This document shows positions 7,380 through 14,563 of a DNA stretch of 32,980 nt, piece after piece. Source of the stretch: CAYNYM01 sp049366815 (GTDB lineage: Bacteria > Desulfobacterota > DSM-4660 > Desulfatiglandales > HGW-15); assembly GCA_049366815.1 (NCBI GenBank), contig JBMNCO010000108.1, positions 1 to 32,980 on the forward strand, given 5' to 3'. The position numbers and the translations under genes were made by a program. Each line of letters opens with the position of its first letter. Position 1 is the stretch's first letter. The notes beneath the pieces are model-generated. The model had not been told where the DNA came from, ran no database searches, and was given only the letters and a program-made list of their open reading frames with translations.

Positions 7380-8705
7380 ATGAACGAATCGTTACTCACC
7401 TTCCTAAAGGGCGGCGTCCATCCCCCTGAATCGAAAGAACAAACCGAGCATTTGAGCATCGAGGTCCTGCCTCTTCCCGAAGCGGTGGATATCCTGCTGG
7501 TCCAGCACTTCGGCGCCCCCTGCACCGCCTTGGTGAAAAAGAAGGCGGCTGTTTCGGAGGGGGAACTGATCGGGCAGGTGGAAAGCGGTTTAGGGGCCGC
7601 GATTCACGCCAGTGTAACCGGAACGATAACGGATATCGGATCCTCGACAAATCCCATCTCCATCGCATCCCCCTCCGTAACCATCCAACGGGACCCGGAG
7701 GCCGAGCCCAAACAATATGGCCGATCCGATTGGAAGTCCCTTTCCAAAGAGGAGTTGCTCAAACGGGTCAGAGATGCTGGGATCGTGGGCATCGGAGGTG
7801 CCGGGTTCCCCACCCATGTCAAACTGGCGCCTCCTGCCGGGGCCAAGGTCGACACCCTGATTATCAACGGGGCGGAATGCGAACCCTACCTCACCACGGA
7901 CCACCGCCTCATGCTGGAACGCCCGAATGAAATCCTGGAGGGGGTCGAGGTCATCCTGGCCATCCTCGGCATCCGGGACTGCCACATCGGCATCGAGGCC
8001 AACAAGATGGATGCCGTCGAAACCCTGAGAAAGGCGGCACAGGATCGCTCCTCCAATGGCACCCGGATCACTGTGCGTGCCCTGCAGGTCAAATATCCTC
8101 AGGGATCTGAAAAACAGTTGATCGAGAGCCTTACGGGCCGCAAGGTCCCCGGATTCGGCCTCCCCTTCGACGTGGGGACCATCGTCCAGAATGTAGGAAC
8201 AACCAAGGCCGTCTATGACGCTGTTGTCCTGAACAAACCCCTTTATGAAAAGGTGATCACGATCTCAGGAAAGGGCATTGCAAGACCCGCCAATCTGCAG
8301 GTAAGGATCGGGACTCGAATAAGTGATATCGTTTCCTATCTCGGAGGCACAACGCCCGACCTTTCCAAGGTTGTGATAGGCGGACCCATGATGGGCTTTG
8401 CCGTATCCACGCTGGACGTCCCTGTCACCAAGACCACGTCCGGGGTGCTTTTTCTCACCGAGGAAGAGATTGACACCAGCCCCCACGGCAACTGTATCCG
8501 TTGCGGGTGGTGTCTTGACGCCTGTCCCATGGGACTGTCCCCCAATGAAATTGGGATTTACGTTGAAGCGGGGCGTGCAAAAGACACGGCGCCTTTTGGG
8601 GTATTCGAGTGTTTCGAGTGCGGGTGTTGCGCCTTTGTCTGTCCGGCGAAACGCCCCCTTGTCCAGTTCATCCGTCTTGCAAAAATGAAGGCAAAGAAAG
8701 ACTAA
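7380..8705 (+). CDS. rnfC: Rnf electron transport complex subunit C
   Basis: 441 residues. Soluble Fe-S/flavin subunit that exchanges electrons with NAD(H) in the ferredoxin:NAD+ oxidoreductase complex. The N-terminal region carries an NuoF-like fold: G-I-V-G-I-G-G-A-G-F-P-T-H-V-K near residues 136-150 and N-G-A-E-C-E-P-Y near 163. Two [4Fe-4S] clusters are indicated by C372-x2-C375-x2-C378-x3-C382 (CIRCGWCLDACP) and C411-x2-C414-x2-C417-x3-C421 (CFECGCCAFVCP). The ATG at 7380 begins the family N-terminus; its Shine-Dalgarno (GAGCGG) is weak. It is first in the C-D-G-E-A-B-apbE operon, and the gap to the next Shine-Dalgarno is under 10 nt. Confidence 0.96.
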   Translation: MNESLLTFLKGGVHPPESKEQTEHLSIEVLPLPEAVDILLVQHFGAPCTALVKKKAAVSEGELIGQVESGLGAAIHASVTGTITDIGSSTNPISIASPSVTIQRDPEAEPKQYGRSDWKSLSKEELLKRVRDAGIVGIGGAGFPTHVKLAPPAGAKVDTLIINGAECEPYLTTDHRLMLERPNEILEGVEVILAILGIRDCHIGIEANKMDAVETLRKAAQDRSSNGTRITVRALQVKYPQGSEKQLIESLTGRKVPGFGLPFDVGTIVQNVGTTKAVYDAVVLNKPLYEKVITISGKGIARPANLQVRIGTRISDIVSYLGGTTPDLSKVVIGGPMMGFAVSTLDVPVTKTTSGVLFLTEEEIDTSPHGNCIRCGWCLDACPMGLSPNEIGIYVEAGRAKDTAPFGVFECFECGCCAFVCPAKRPLVQFIRLAKMKAKKD

Positions 8706-8725
8706 GCAAACAGAGGAGTGAAGCC

Positions 8726-9781
8726 ATCGAAGAGCTAGCAAAACAAAATACGGCTTCCGCGACCGAAAAAGACCTGTGGGCCGTATCCCTTTCCCCCCAT
8801 GTCAAGAGCGGGGAATCGGTGGAGAAGATCATGTGGACGGTGGTGGCCTGCCTCTTGCCGCCCCTCATTCTGTCGATTTTTATCTTCGGGTTCCAGACCC
8901 TGATCATCACCCTGATCAGCGTGGGGAGCTGCGTAGCGACAGAGGCCCTGTCACAGAAATTATTGCGGCGCCCTGTCACCATCAGGGACGGTAGCGCCGT
9001 CATCACAGGGCTTCTCCTGGCCTACATCATTCCCCCGGGCGTCCCCTACTGGATGCCCGTCCTGGGGGCCGTAATGGCCGTTTACGTCGCCAAGCATCTC
9101 CTGGGAGGAATCGGCTTTAACATCTTCAATCCCGCCCTGATCGGCCGAGCCTTTTTGGTGGCCACCTTCCCCGTGGCCATGACCTCGGCTTGGCTTACCC
9201 CCATCCGGGATGCCTCCGTCTTTAAATACATGGGATCCGGGGTGGACGCCGTTTCCACGGCCACGCCCCTTTATGTGCTCAAGCATTACGGCATCGCTGA
9301 GGTCATTGATAGATTCGGCGCCGGGGCCTTGTCCACCATCTACTCGGACTTCTTCCTGGGGTGGCGCCCGGGCTGTATCGGTGAGACCTCGGGCCTCCTG
9401 CTTCTCCTCGGTGGACTCTATCTGATATACAAAAGGTATATCACCTGGCATATCCCGGTTTCTGTCATCGTGTCGGTCGGCTTCTTCACCTGGGTCTTTG
9501 GGGGAGAGGCCCTTTTCACAGGCAACCCCCTGCTGGCCGTGCTTTCCGGCGGCGTGATCATCGGGGCCTTCTTCATGGCCACGGATTACGTGACCTCCCC
9601 GACCCAGAAGAACGCAAAGCTTCTTTTCGGTGCCTGCATCGGGGCACTGACGGTCCTCATCCGCCTCAAAGGGGGTTACCCCGAGGGTGTCTGCTATGCC
9701 ATCTTGCTCATGAATCCGCTCACGCCTGCTTTTGAAGGCTGGTTTAAACCCAGGCGTTTCGCCCCACCGAAAGGTGCTTGA
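8726..9781 (+). CDS. rnfD: Rnf electron transport complex subunit D, possible ATC start
   Basis: Integral membrane subunit carrying a covalent FMN. About nine hydrophobic segments; the motif D-A-V-S-T-A-T-P-L (9244-9270) corresponds to the S-G-A-T flavinylation site of RnfD/NqrB, the second Thr being the expected FMN acceptor. The N-terminal S-L-S-P-H-V-K-S ... K-I-M-W signature is present. The open frame extends back to a GTG at 8609 inside rnfC, but family N-termini begin shortly before S-P-H. No ATG, GTG or TTG lies there in frame. AGGAG (8714-8718) is 7 nt before an ATC at 8726, giving 351 residues, so ATC is the best-placed start. A start inside rnfC remains possible. Confidence 0.9.
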   Translation: MEELAKQNTASATEKDLWAVSLSPHVKSGESVEKIMWTVVACLLPPLILSIFIFGFQTLIITLISVGSCVATEALSQKLLRRPVTIRDGSAVITGLLLAYIIPPGVPYWMPVLGAVMAVYVAKHLLGGIGFNIFNPALIGRAFLVATFPVAMTSAWLTPIRDASVFKYMGSGVDAVSTATPLYVLKHYGIAEVIDRFGAGALSTIYSDFFLGWRPGCIGETSGLLLLLGGLYLIYKRYITWHIPVSVIVSVGFFTWVFGGEALFTGNPLLAVLSGGVIIGAFFMATDYVTSPTQKNAKLLFGACIGALTVLIRLKGGYPEGVCYAILLMNPLTPAFEGWFKPRRFAPPKGA

Positions 9782-9784
9782 GAA

Positions 9785-10699
9785 ATGAATCAAATCATAC
9801 GTATAACCTTTGGATTGACCATCTCCTGCCTGATAGCCGCAGTGGTCATGGGTTCGGTCTTTGCCGTCACCGACAAGGCCAAGAAACGCAACGAGCATCT
9901 CAAGGTACAGGAGGCCATGCTCAAGCTGCTGGGATACGACAAGGCCCATCCGAAACCGGCGGATCTGACCCTTCACACCTTTTATCGATACAATCTGGAG
10001 GAAGGGGAAGACAAATATGTCGGCTATCTGATTCCCGTCGCCGAGGACGAAAAGGAATCTTACGAACTCCTGGTGATTGATCTGGAAGGTGACTTCGTCG
10101 ACAGGATTCCGTTGGATCTCTCACCGGATACCGCTGCCGAGGATGCGGAACGGGAAAGCGCCCTCAAGGAGGCCGTGAGTCCTCCCAGGGCCTTCACCTT
10201 TGCAGATTCGACAATCGTAGCAAAACAGGGGGGGGAACGGGTGGCCTACGTGATCCCCGGCCAATTCCCCGGCTTCAAGACCTTTATAGAGGTCATGCTG
10301 GCCCTGGAGCCCGATTTCGATATTTTGGGTCTTGAAATCATGGAGCACGAAGAGGACCCGGGCCTTGGCGGAGAAATCGAGCAGGACTATTTCAAGAACC
10401 AGTTCAAAGAAAAATCCTTTGAGCGCCTCAAAACGCTGCAAGTCGTCAAGCAGCCCCTTCCCGATGAATTCAAGCGGGTGCTGGAATCCGCCAAGGGGAA
10501 AGAGAGCCCTATGACGGACACGGATATAAGAGAAATTCGCAATAAGTACAAGGACATGGACATCTGTGCACTGACCGGCGCCACCATTTCCAGCAACGCG
10601 GTCACGCTCGGGGTAAAGAATCTGGTCAAAAAGTTCGCCTATCGACTCAACACCCTTGACGCCGTAATCTCCGCACAAGAGGTGCCCGCGGTATTCTGA
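9785..10699 (+). CDS. rnfG: Rnf electron transport complex subunit G
   Basis: 304 residues, longer than the roughly 200-residue enterobacterial form. A single N-terminal membrane anchor (about residues 5-27) is followed by a periplasmic FMN-binding domain. The flavinylation motif reads D-I-C-A-L-T-G-A-T-I-S-S, with T267 of T-G-A-T the expected covalent FMN site modified by ApbE. A glycine-rich G-L-G-G-E element precedes it, as in the FMN_bind family. The ATG is 3 nt after the rnfD stop, so the two are coupled. The extra residues lie in the central acidic region (about 60-135). Confidence 0.95.
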   Translation: MNQIIRITFGLTISCLIAAVVMGSVFAVTDKAKKRNEHLKVQEAMLKLLGYDKAHPKPADLTLHTFYRYNLEEGEDKYVGYLIPVAEDEKESYELLVIDLEGDFVDRIPLDLSPDTAAEDAERESALKEAVSPPRAFTFADSTIVAKQGGERVAYVIPGQFPGFKTFIEVMLALEPDFDILGLEIMEHEEDPGLGGEIEQDYFKNQFKEKSFERLKTLQVVKQPLPDEFKRVLESAKGKESPMTDTDIREIRNKYKDMDICALTGATISSNAVTLGVKNLVKKFAYRLNTLDAVISAQEVPAVF

Positions 10700-10744
10700 T
10701 GTGCCCGGTTACAATATGTACTTAGAGGAATAAGGAGAGAAACC

Positions 10745-11365
10745 TTGCCGGCTACCACCAAAACAAACCCCCAACTGCTGTTTAACGGGATCTTGAACGA
10801 AAACCCCATCTTCCGCCTGGCACTTTCCATGTGTCCGGCCGTGGGGATCAGCACGACGGTCATGAACGGAGTTCTCCTCGGTGTGGCCGTACTTTTCGTT
10901 CAGGTCTTTTCAAGCTGCACCATCGCGGCTATCAAGAATTATATCCATCCGCGCATCAGGATCCCGACATACACCCTCACGATCGCCACATGGGTGACCG
11001 TCATAGACCTCCTCCTCGCCGCCTATGTACCCGTGGCCTATAAGGAGATGGGGATATTCGTGAAGCTCATTGTGGCCTTCGCGATCATCACCATGCGTCT
11101 TGAGACCTTCGCATGCAAGAACACGGTGACCGCTTCCTTCTGGGACGGTATCGGCATGGGACTGGGATTCATGTTTGGGATGATGACCCTCGGCTTTGTC
11201 AGAGAACTCCTGGGCATGGGCACACTCTTCGGGATCGACGTGCTTGGTTTTCGCCCCCTGCTCTTTTTTGTCCTTCCGGCGGCCGGGTTCTTCACCGTAG
11301 GTTTCATGATGGCCCTCTACAACTATATTGAGCTGGCCTATAACCGCAAGAAAAAAGGTTCATAA
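10745..11365 (+). CDS. rnfE: Rnf electron transport complex subunit E (variant lacking one conserved Cys)
   Basis: 206 residues, six membrane segments. TTG start at 10745 with AAGGAG just upstream. It pairs with RnfA in the membrane core. The first conserved cysteine is present in S-M-C-P (C30, equivalent to the L-C-P of other RnfE proteins). The second, normally in an N-C-x-x-x-G-R-A-E-A-F-A segment, is missing: this protein reads A-F-A-I-I-T-M-R-L-E-T-F-A-C-K, with Ala113 at the Cys position. There are other cysteines at C124 in the same segment and C58. In characterised Rnf/Nqr complexes these Cys pairs bind an intramembrane Fe-S centre. Identity is certain from order and overall similarity; cluster binding is in doubt. 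Confidence 0.93.
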   Translation: MPATTKTNPQLLFNGILNENPIFRLALSMCPAVGISTTVMNGVLLGVAVLFVQVFSSCTIAAIKNYIHPRIRIPTYTLTIATWVTVIDLLLAAYVPVAYKEMGIFVKLIVAFAIITMRLETFACKNTVTASFWDGIGMGLGFMFGMMTLGFVRELLGMGTLFGIDVLGFRPLLFFVLPAAGFFTVGFMMALYNYIELAYNRKKKGS

Positions 11366-11368
11366 GCA

Positions 11369-12331
11369 ATGCAAGTCCACAAACGGAATAATCTGTGTTG
11401 GGTCGTCCTGCTGGTTTTGGTCCTGCCCCTCCTGGCAGGATGCGGTGCGGAACACCAATTCATCAAAAAGGTCTCCTTCAAGGACACCCAGAGCATCTCG
11501 GTCATCTTTGCCGGTCCCGTAGATGCGGACTGGGCCGGGGACAAGGGGAATTACCAGACATTTGAGAAACAGGATCCCGATATCAAGCTGGTCATCCGGG
11601 ATATCACGGTCTCAAAAGACGGCAAATCCGTCATCCTCCATTTCGATGAGGCCCTGAATCAGAATCAAGCCCATGTCCTGACCATCAGCAATATCCAATC
11701 CGGAGGCAGATCCCTGGGCACTGCAATGCTCAGTGTGAAGAAGCTCTATGTAGGCTATCTCTTCTCCATCCTGATCGGGGCCATGATCATCAACAACTTC
11801 GTGTTTACCAAGTATCTGGGGCTGTGTGTCTTTTTCGGAACCTCCCAGAAAAAAAGCACGGCCATAGGTATGGGCATTACCTTTACGATCGTGATCGTGG
11901 TCAGTGCCATGATGTCCTGGTTCCTGTACCAGTTCGTTCTCAAGCCCTATCGACTCGATTTTCTGCAGATCGTTGTCTTTATCGGCCTGGTCTCTCTCTC
12001 GGTCCAGGCGGTGGATACGATCCTGAGGAAGGTCAATCCGATGCTCTTCAAGGCCTTCGGAGTCTTCCTTGTACTCGTCATCGCAAACTGCATCATCATC
12101 GCGGTTCCTCTGCTTCTTGCGGACAATGAGTACAATGCATGGGAAAGCCTCATGCTTGCCTTTGGGGCCGGGGCCGGGTTTCTCATCGCCCTCTTCCTGA
12201 TGTCCTCGGTCCGTGAAAGGTTGGAGTTGGCCAATGTGCCCCCGACATTCAAGGGCCTCCCCATAGCCTTTGTTACGGCGGGCCTCTTTGCCCTCGCCTT
12301 TTTGGGTTTTTCCGGGATGTCCATTTTTTAG
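11369..12331 (+). CDS. rnfA: Rnf subunit A fused to an N-terminal lipoprotein Ig-like domain
   Basis: 320 residues against about 190 for ordinary RnfA. Residues 1-25 form a lipoprotein signal (hydrophobic run ending L-L-A-G-C, acyl Cys25). Residues about 31-123 form a soluble beta-rich domain with S-I-S-V-I-F-A-G-P-V-D and D-G-K-S-V-I-L-H-F-D-E-A-L, resembling SbsA/Big_5 Ig-like domains. Residues about 126-320 are RnfA: I-N-N-F-V-F, G-L-C153-V-F-F-G, V-I-A-N-C241, and G-F-S-G-M near the end. Both membrane-cluster cysteines are retained. The frame is unbroken, and an internal GTG before the RnfA part has no Shine-Dalgarno, so a true fusion is likely. ATG lies 3 nt after the rnfE stop. RnfA identity is sure; the Ig-like label is moderate. 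Confidence 0.92.
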   Translation: MQVHKRNNLCWVVLLVLVLPLLAGCGAEHQFIKKVSFKDTQSISVIFAGPVDADWAGDKGNYQTFEKQDPDIKLVIRDITVSKDGKSVILHFDEALNQNQAHVLTISNIQSGGRSLGTAMLSVKKLYVGYLFSILIGAMIINNFVFTKYLGLCVFFGTSQKKSTAIGMGITFTIVIVVSAMMSWFLYQFVLKPYRLDFLQIVVFIGLVSLSVQAVDTILRKVNPMLFKAFGVFLVLVIANCIIIAVPLLLADNEYNAWESLMLAFGAGAGFLIALFLMSSVRERLELANVPPTFKGLPIAFVTAGLFALAFLGFSGMSIF

Positions 12332-12451
12332 ATCCGCATTCAGGATCATGGATTGAAGAATCGAAATGACCGTCTGATTCCAATGTATCGGGTCAAACCA
12401 AACGGCTTAACGTAAATTTTTATAGAGGGGGAAATACCTTAAGGAGCATTC

Positions 12452-13324
12452 ATGGATCCTGTACTCATAAAACTCGCTCTCGGCGGTCTGGCCGTCCTAG
12501 GCTGCATCGGACTTTTTTTCGGCATCGGCCTTGCCCTTGCCGCCCACAAGTTTGCCGTCAAGGCCAATCCCAAAGTTGAAGAAGTCCTGGAAGTCCTTGC
12601 CGGGGCCCAGTGAGGCGGGTGTGGCTTCGCCGGGTGCGAAGCCTATGCCGAAGCCGTGATCAACGAGCCTGATGTGCCCCCCAACCTCTGCTTCCCTGGA
12701 AAGGCGGCCGTTGCGGAGATGGTGGCCGAAATATCCGGAAAGAAGATGGCTTCCGTTGAAAACGTCGTGGCCGTTGTCCGCTGTTCAAGACAGGAAGGCA
12801 AGGTCCGGGAGAAATACCGCTACATTGGGTTCGGCTCCTGCACCGGGGCAAGCCTGGCCTTCGGAGGACCCCAGGAGTGCCCCTATGCCTGCGTCGGGTT
12901 GGGCGAATGCGCGGAGGTCTGCCCCTTTGACGCCATCGTCATGAAGGACGGATTCCCCCAAATCGATGTCGAGGCCTGCGTGGGATGTGGGACCTGTGTT
13001 CGCACCTGTCCCAAGAAGATCATCGAACTCATTCCACTGAAGGCAAGGGTGTGGGTCCCTTGCAGCACAAAGGATCCCGGGAAGACGGTACGGACCGTCT
13101 GCGAAGTAGGTTGCATATCCTGCAGGATGTGCGTAAAGGTCTGTCCCGCCAAGGCCGTTACCCTTGAAGACAATGTGGTGAAGATCGACCATCAGAAGTG
13201 CCTGGACTATGGTCCGGATTGCGGCGAGGTCTGCGTTGAAAAGTGTCCCAGGAAGATCTTCAGGGCCTATTCTCCGGCCCGGGAGACACGAGGCAGGCTG
13301 GACCTTGAGGCTGCGGCGGGATAG
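12452..13324 (+). CDS. rnfB: Rnf subunit B, probable selenoprotein with in-frame TGA (Sec54)
   Basis: 290 residues if the TGA at 12611 is decoded. ATG at 12452 has AAGGAG 5 nt upstream. Residues 1-53 are the membrane anchor and linker (helix about 5-30). Codon 54 is TGA, followed in the same frame by G-G-C-G-F-A-G-C-E-A-Y-A-E-A-V and N-L-C-F-P-G-K. In RnfB this is the [4Fe-4S] motif C-G-G-C-G-x-x-G-C...C, so TGA stands precisely for the first Cys. A candidate SECIS hairpin follows. The C-terminal part has several ferredoxin-type motifs (CVGCGTCVRTCP, CISCRMCVKVCP, and two less regular ones), more clusters than the minimal RnfB. A conventional caller would report only a truncated product from the GTG at 12656. 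A nonsense mutation or sequencing error is the alternative. Confidence 0.88.
12611..12643 (+). promoter_or_regulatory. Candidate SECIS: in-frame UGA plus downstream hairpin
   Basis: TGA at 12611-12613, then 9 nt, then an 8-bp perfect stem GGCTTCGC (12623-12630) and GCGAAGCC (12636-12643) enclosing the loop CGGGT. The second loop base is G, 18 nt after the UGA. This fits the bacterial SECIS rule of a short stem with a G in the first two apical-loop positions, 16-37 nt from UGA. Part of the pairing lies in codons constrained by the G-F-A-G-C-E-A motif, so chance is not excluded. Confidence 0.7.
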
Positions 13325-13501
13325 CCCGGCACAAAGTTCCATGGGTACCCCGGTTGGATATCCAAGAGGACATGAGCCGGCACCATGAACCTTTCGAATG
13401 CACATGAAGCCGGTGGCCCGGCATTCACCGTGACAACAAAACTGTTGCCATCCCGTTGACGGGGTGGTACATTTACGATCAATTTTTTCGGGAGGCATGA
13501 T

Positions 13502-14563
13502 ATGGAAATCATGGATCATTTGTCTCGTCAATGCGGGGCTATGAACCGGAGGTCTTTCCTGAAATTTTCAGGTATATTGGGACTGGGTGTTGCTTCAACG
13601 GGTCTTATGCCGCTGACTGCTGAGGCTGTGCGGTTCGACAGAAACCTGCATAAGGTATCCAAGACCCGATTGGCCATGGGTACGGTCGTTTCCATGACCC
13701 TGATTCACTCATCCAGGGACCAGGCTGAAGAGGCCATGGGACAGGCCTTTCGTGAGATCGACAGATTGACGGGATTGATGAACCGTTTTGATGACGCCAC
13801 GGCGGTCGGCCACCTGAATCGTGAAGGATACCTCAACGACCTCCCCCCGGAGGTCGCTCAGGTCATCGCCCGTTCCCTCGATTATTACCGAATCAGCCAG
13901 GGGACCTTCGATATCACGGTAAAGCCCGTCGTGGATCTCTTTAAGATGAAATTCCAGGACAAAGATCACACCCCGCCCACGGAGCGCGAACTGAACGACG
14001 CCCTGAAGCTGGTGGATGCCGGCAGTGTCCAAATGAACGGCCGCAGGGTCTCCTTTGGAAAACCCGGCATGGGGATCACCCTCGACGGCATTGCAAAAGG
14101 TTACATCGTGGACCGGGCATCGAGGATCCTCTCCGACGGGGGTATCAAGAATCATCTGATCAATGCGGGCGGGGACATCCGTACAAGCGGAGAAAAGGCG
14201 GACAAAAAACCCTGGACCGTGGCGATTCAGGACCCCAAGAAGGAGAAAGACTATCCGGACACCATCCAGATGAGGGACGGTGCCATTGCCACCTCCGGCA
14301 ACTATGAGGTCTTTTTTGACAGAGAAAAGATGTTCCACCACATCGTGAATCCGAGGACGGGTCTTTCTCCGCAACTGAACACGAGTGTTTCGGTCCTGGC
14401 CCGCACGGCCATGGACGCAGACGCCCTTTCAACGACTGTTTTCGTGATGGCACCCCAAAAGGGGATCCAGTTTATCGACAATTTGCCCCGATGTGAATGC
14501 TTCATCGTCGCCGATAAGGGGAAGATATTGAAATCTACGGGCTGGAAAGGCTCAAGATCCTAA
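13502..14563 (+). CDS. apbE: FAD:protein FMN transferase
   Basis: 353 residues. It transfers FMN from FAD to a threonine of S/T-G-A-T motifs in RnfG and RnfD. The N-terminus has a twin-arginine-like signal (N-R-R-S-F-L-K, residues 15-21) followed by a hydrophobic stretch, so it acts outside the cytoplasm. Family signatures seen: A-M-G-T, L-D-G-I-A-K-G-Y-I-V-D, N-A-G-G-D-I-R, A-I-A-T-S-G-N-Y, H-H-I-V-N-P-R-T-G, and D-A-D-A-L-S-T-T near the C-terminus. GGGAGG lies 6 nt upstream of the ATG. It closes the rnf operon, 177 bp after rnfB; that gap has no gene. Its TAA overlaps the hflX stop on the other strand. Confidence 0.95.
   Translation: MEIMDHLSRQCGAMNRRSFLKFSGILGLGVASTGLMPLTAEAVRFDRNLHKVSKTRLAMGTVVSMTLIHSSRDQAEEAMGQAFREIDRLTGLMNRFDDATAVGHLNREGYLNDLPPEVAQVIARSLDYYRISQGTFDITVKPVVDLFKMKFQDKDHTPPTERELNDALKLVDAGSVQMNGRRVSFGKPGMGITLDGIAKGYIVDRASRILSDGGIKNHLINAGGDIRTSGEKADKKPWTVAIQDPKKEKDYPDTIQMRDGAIATSGNYEVFFDREKMFHHIVNPRTGLSPQLNTSVSVLARTAMDADALSTTVFVMAPQKGIQFIDNLPRCECFIVADKGKILKSTGWKGSRS

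Noticed and set aside
8960..9976. A 338-codon minus-strand frame across rnfD and rnfG
   Set aside because: It is antisense to rnfD and the rnfG start, whose coding is certain; composition is that of a shadow frame.
12656..13324. RnfB starting at the GTG at 12656
   Set aside because: It would remove the first Fe-S motif and membrane anchor, both of which are encoded in frame upstream across the TGA with a good ATG and ribosome-binding site at 12452.
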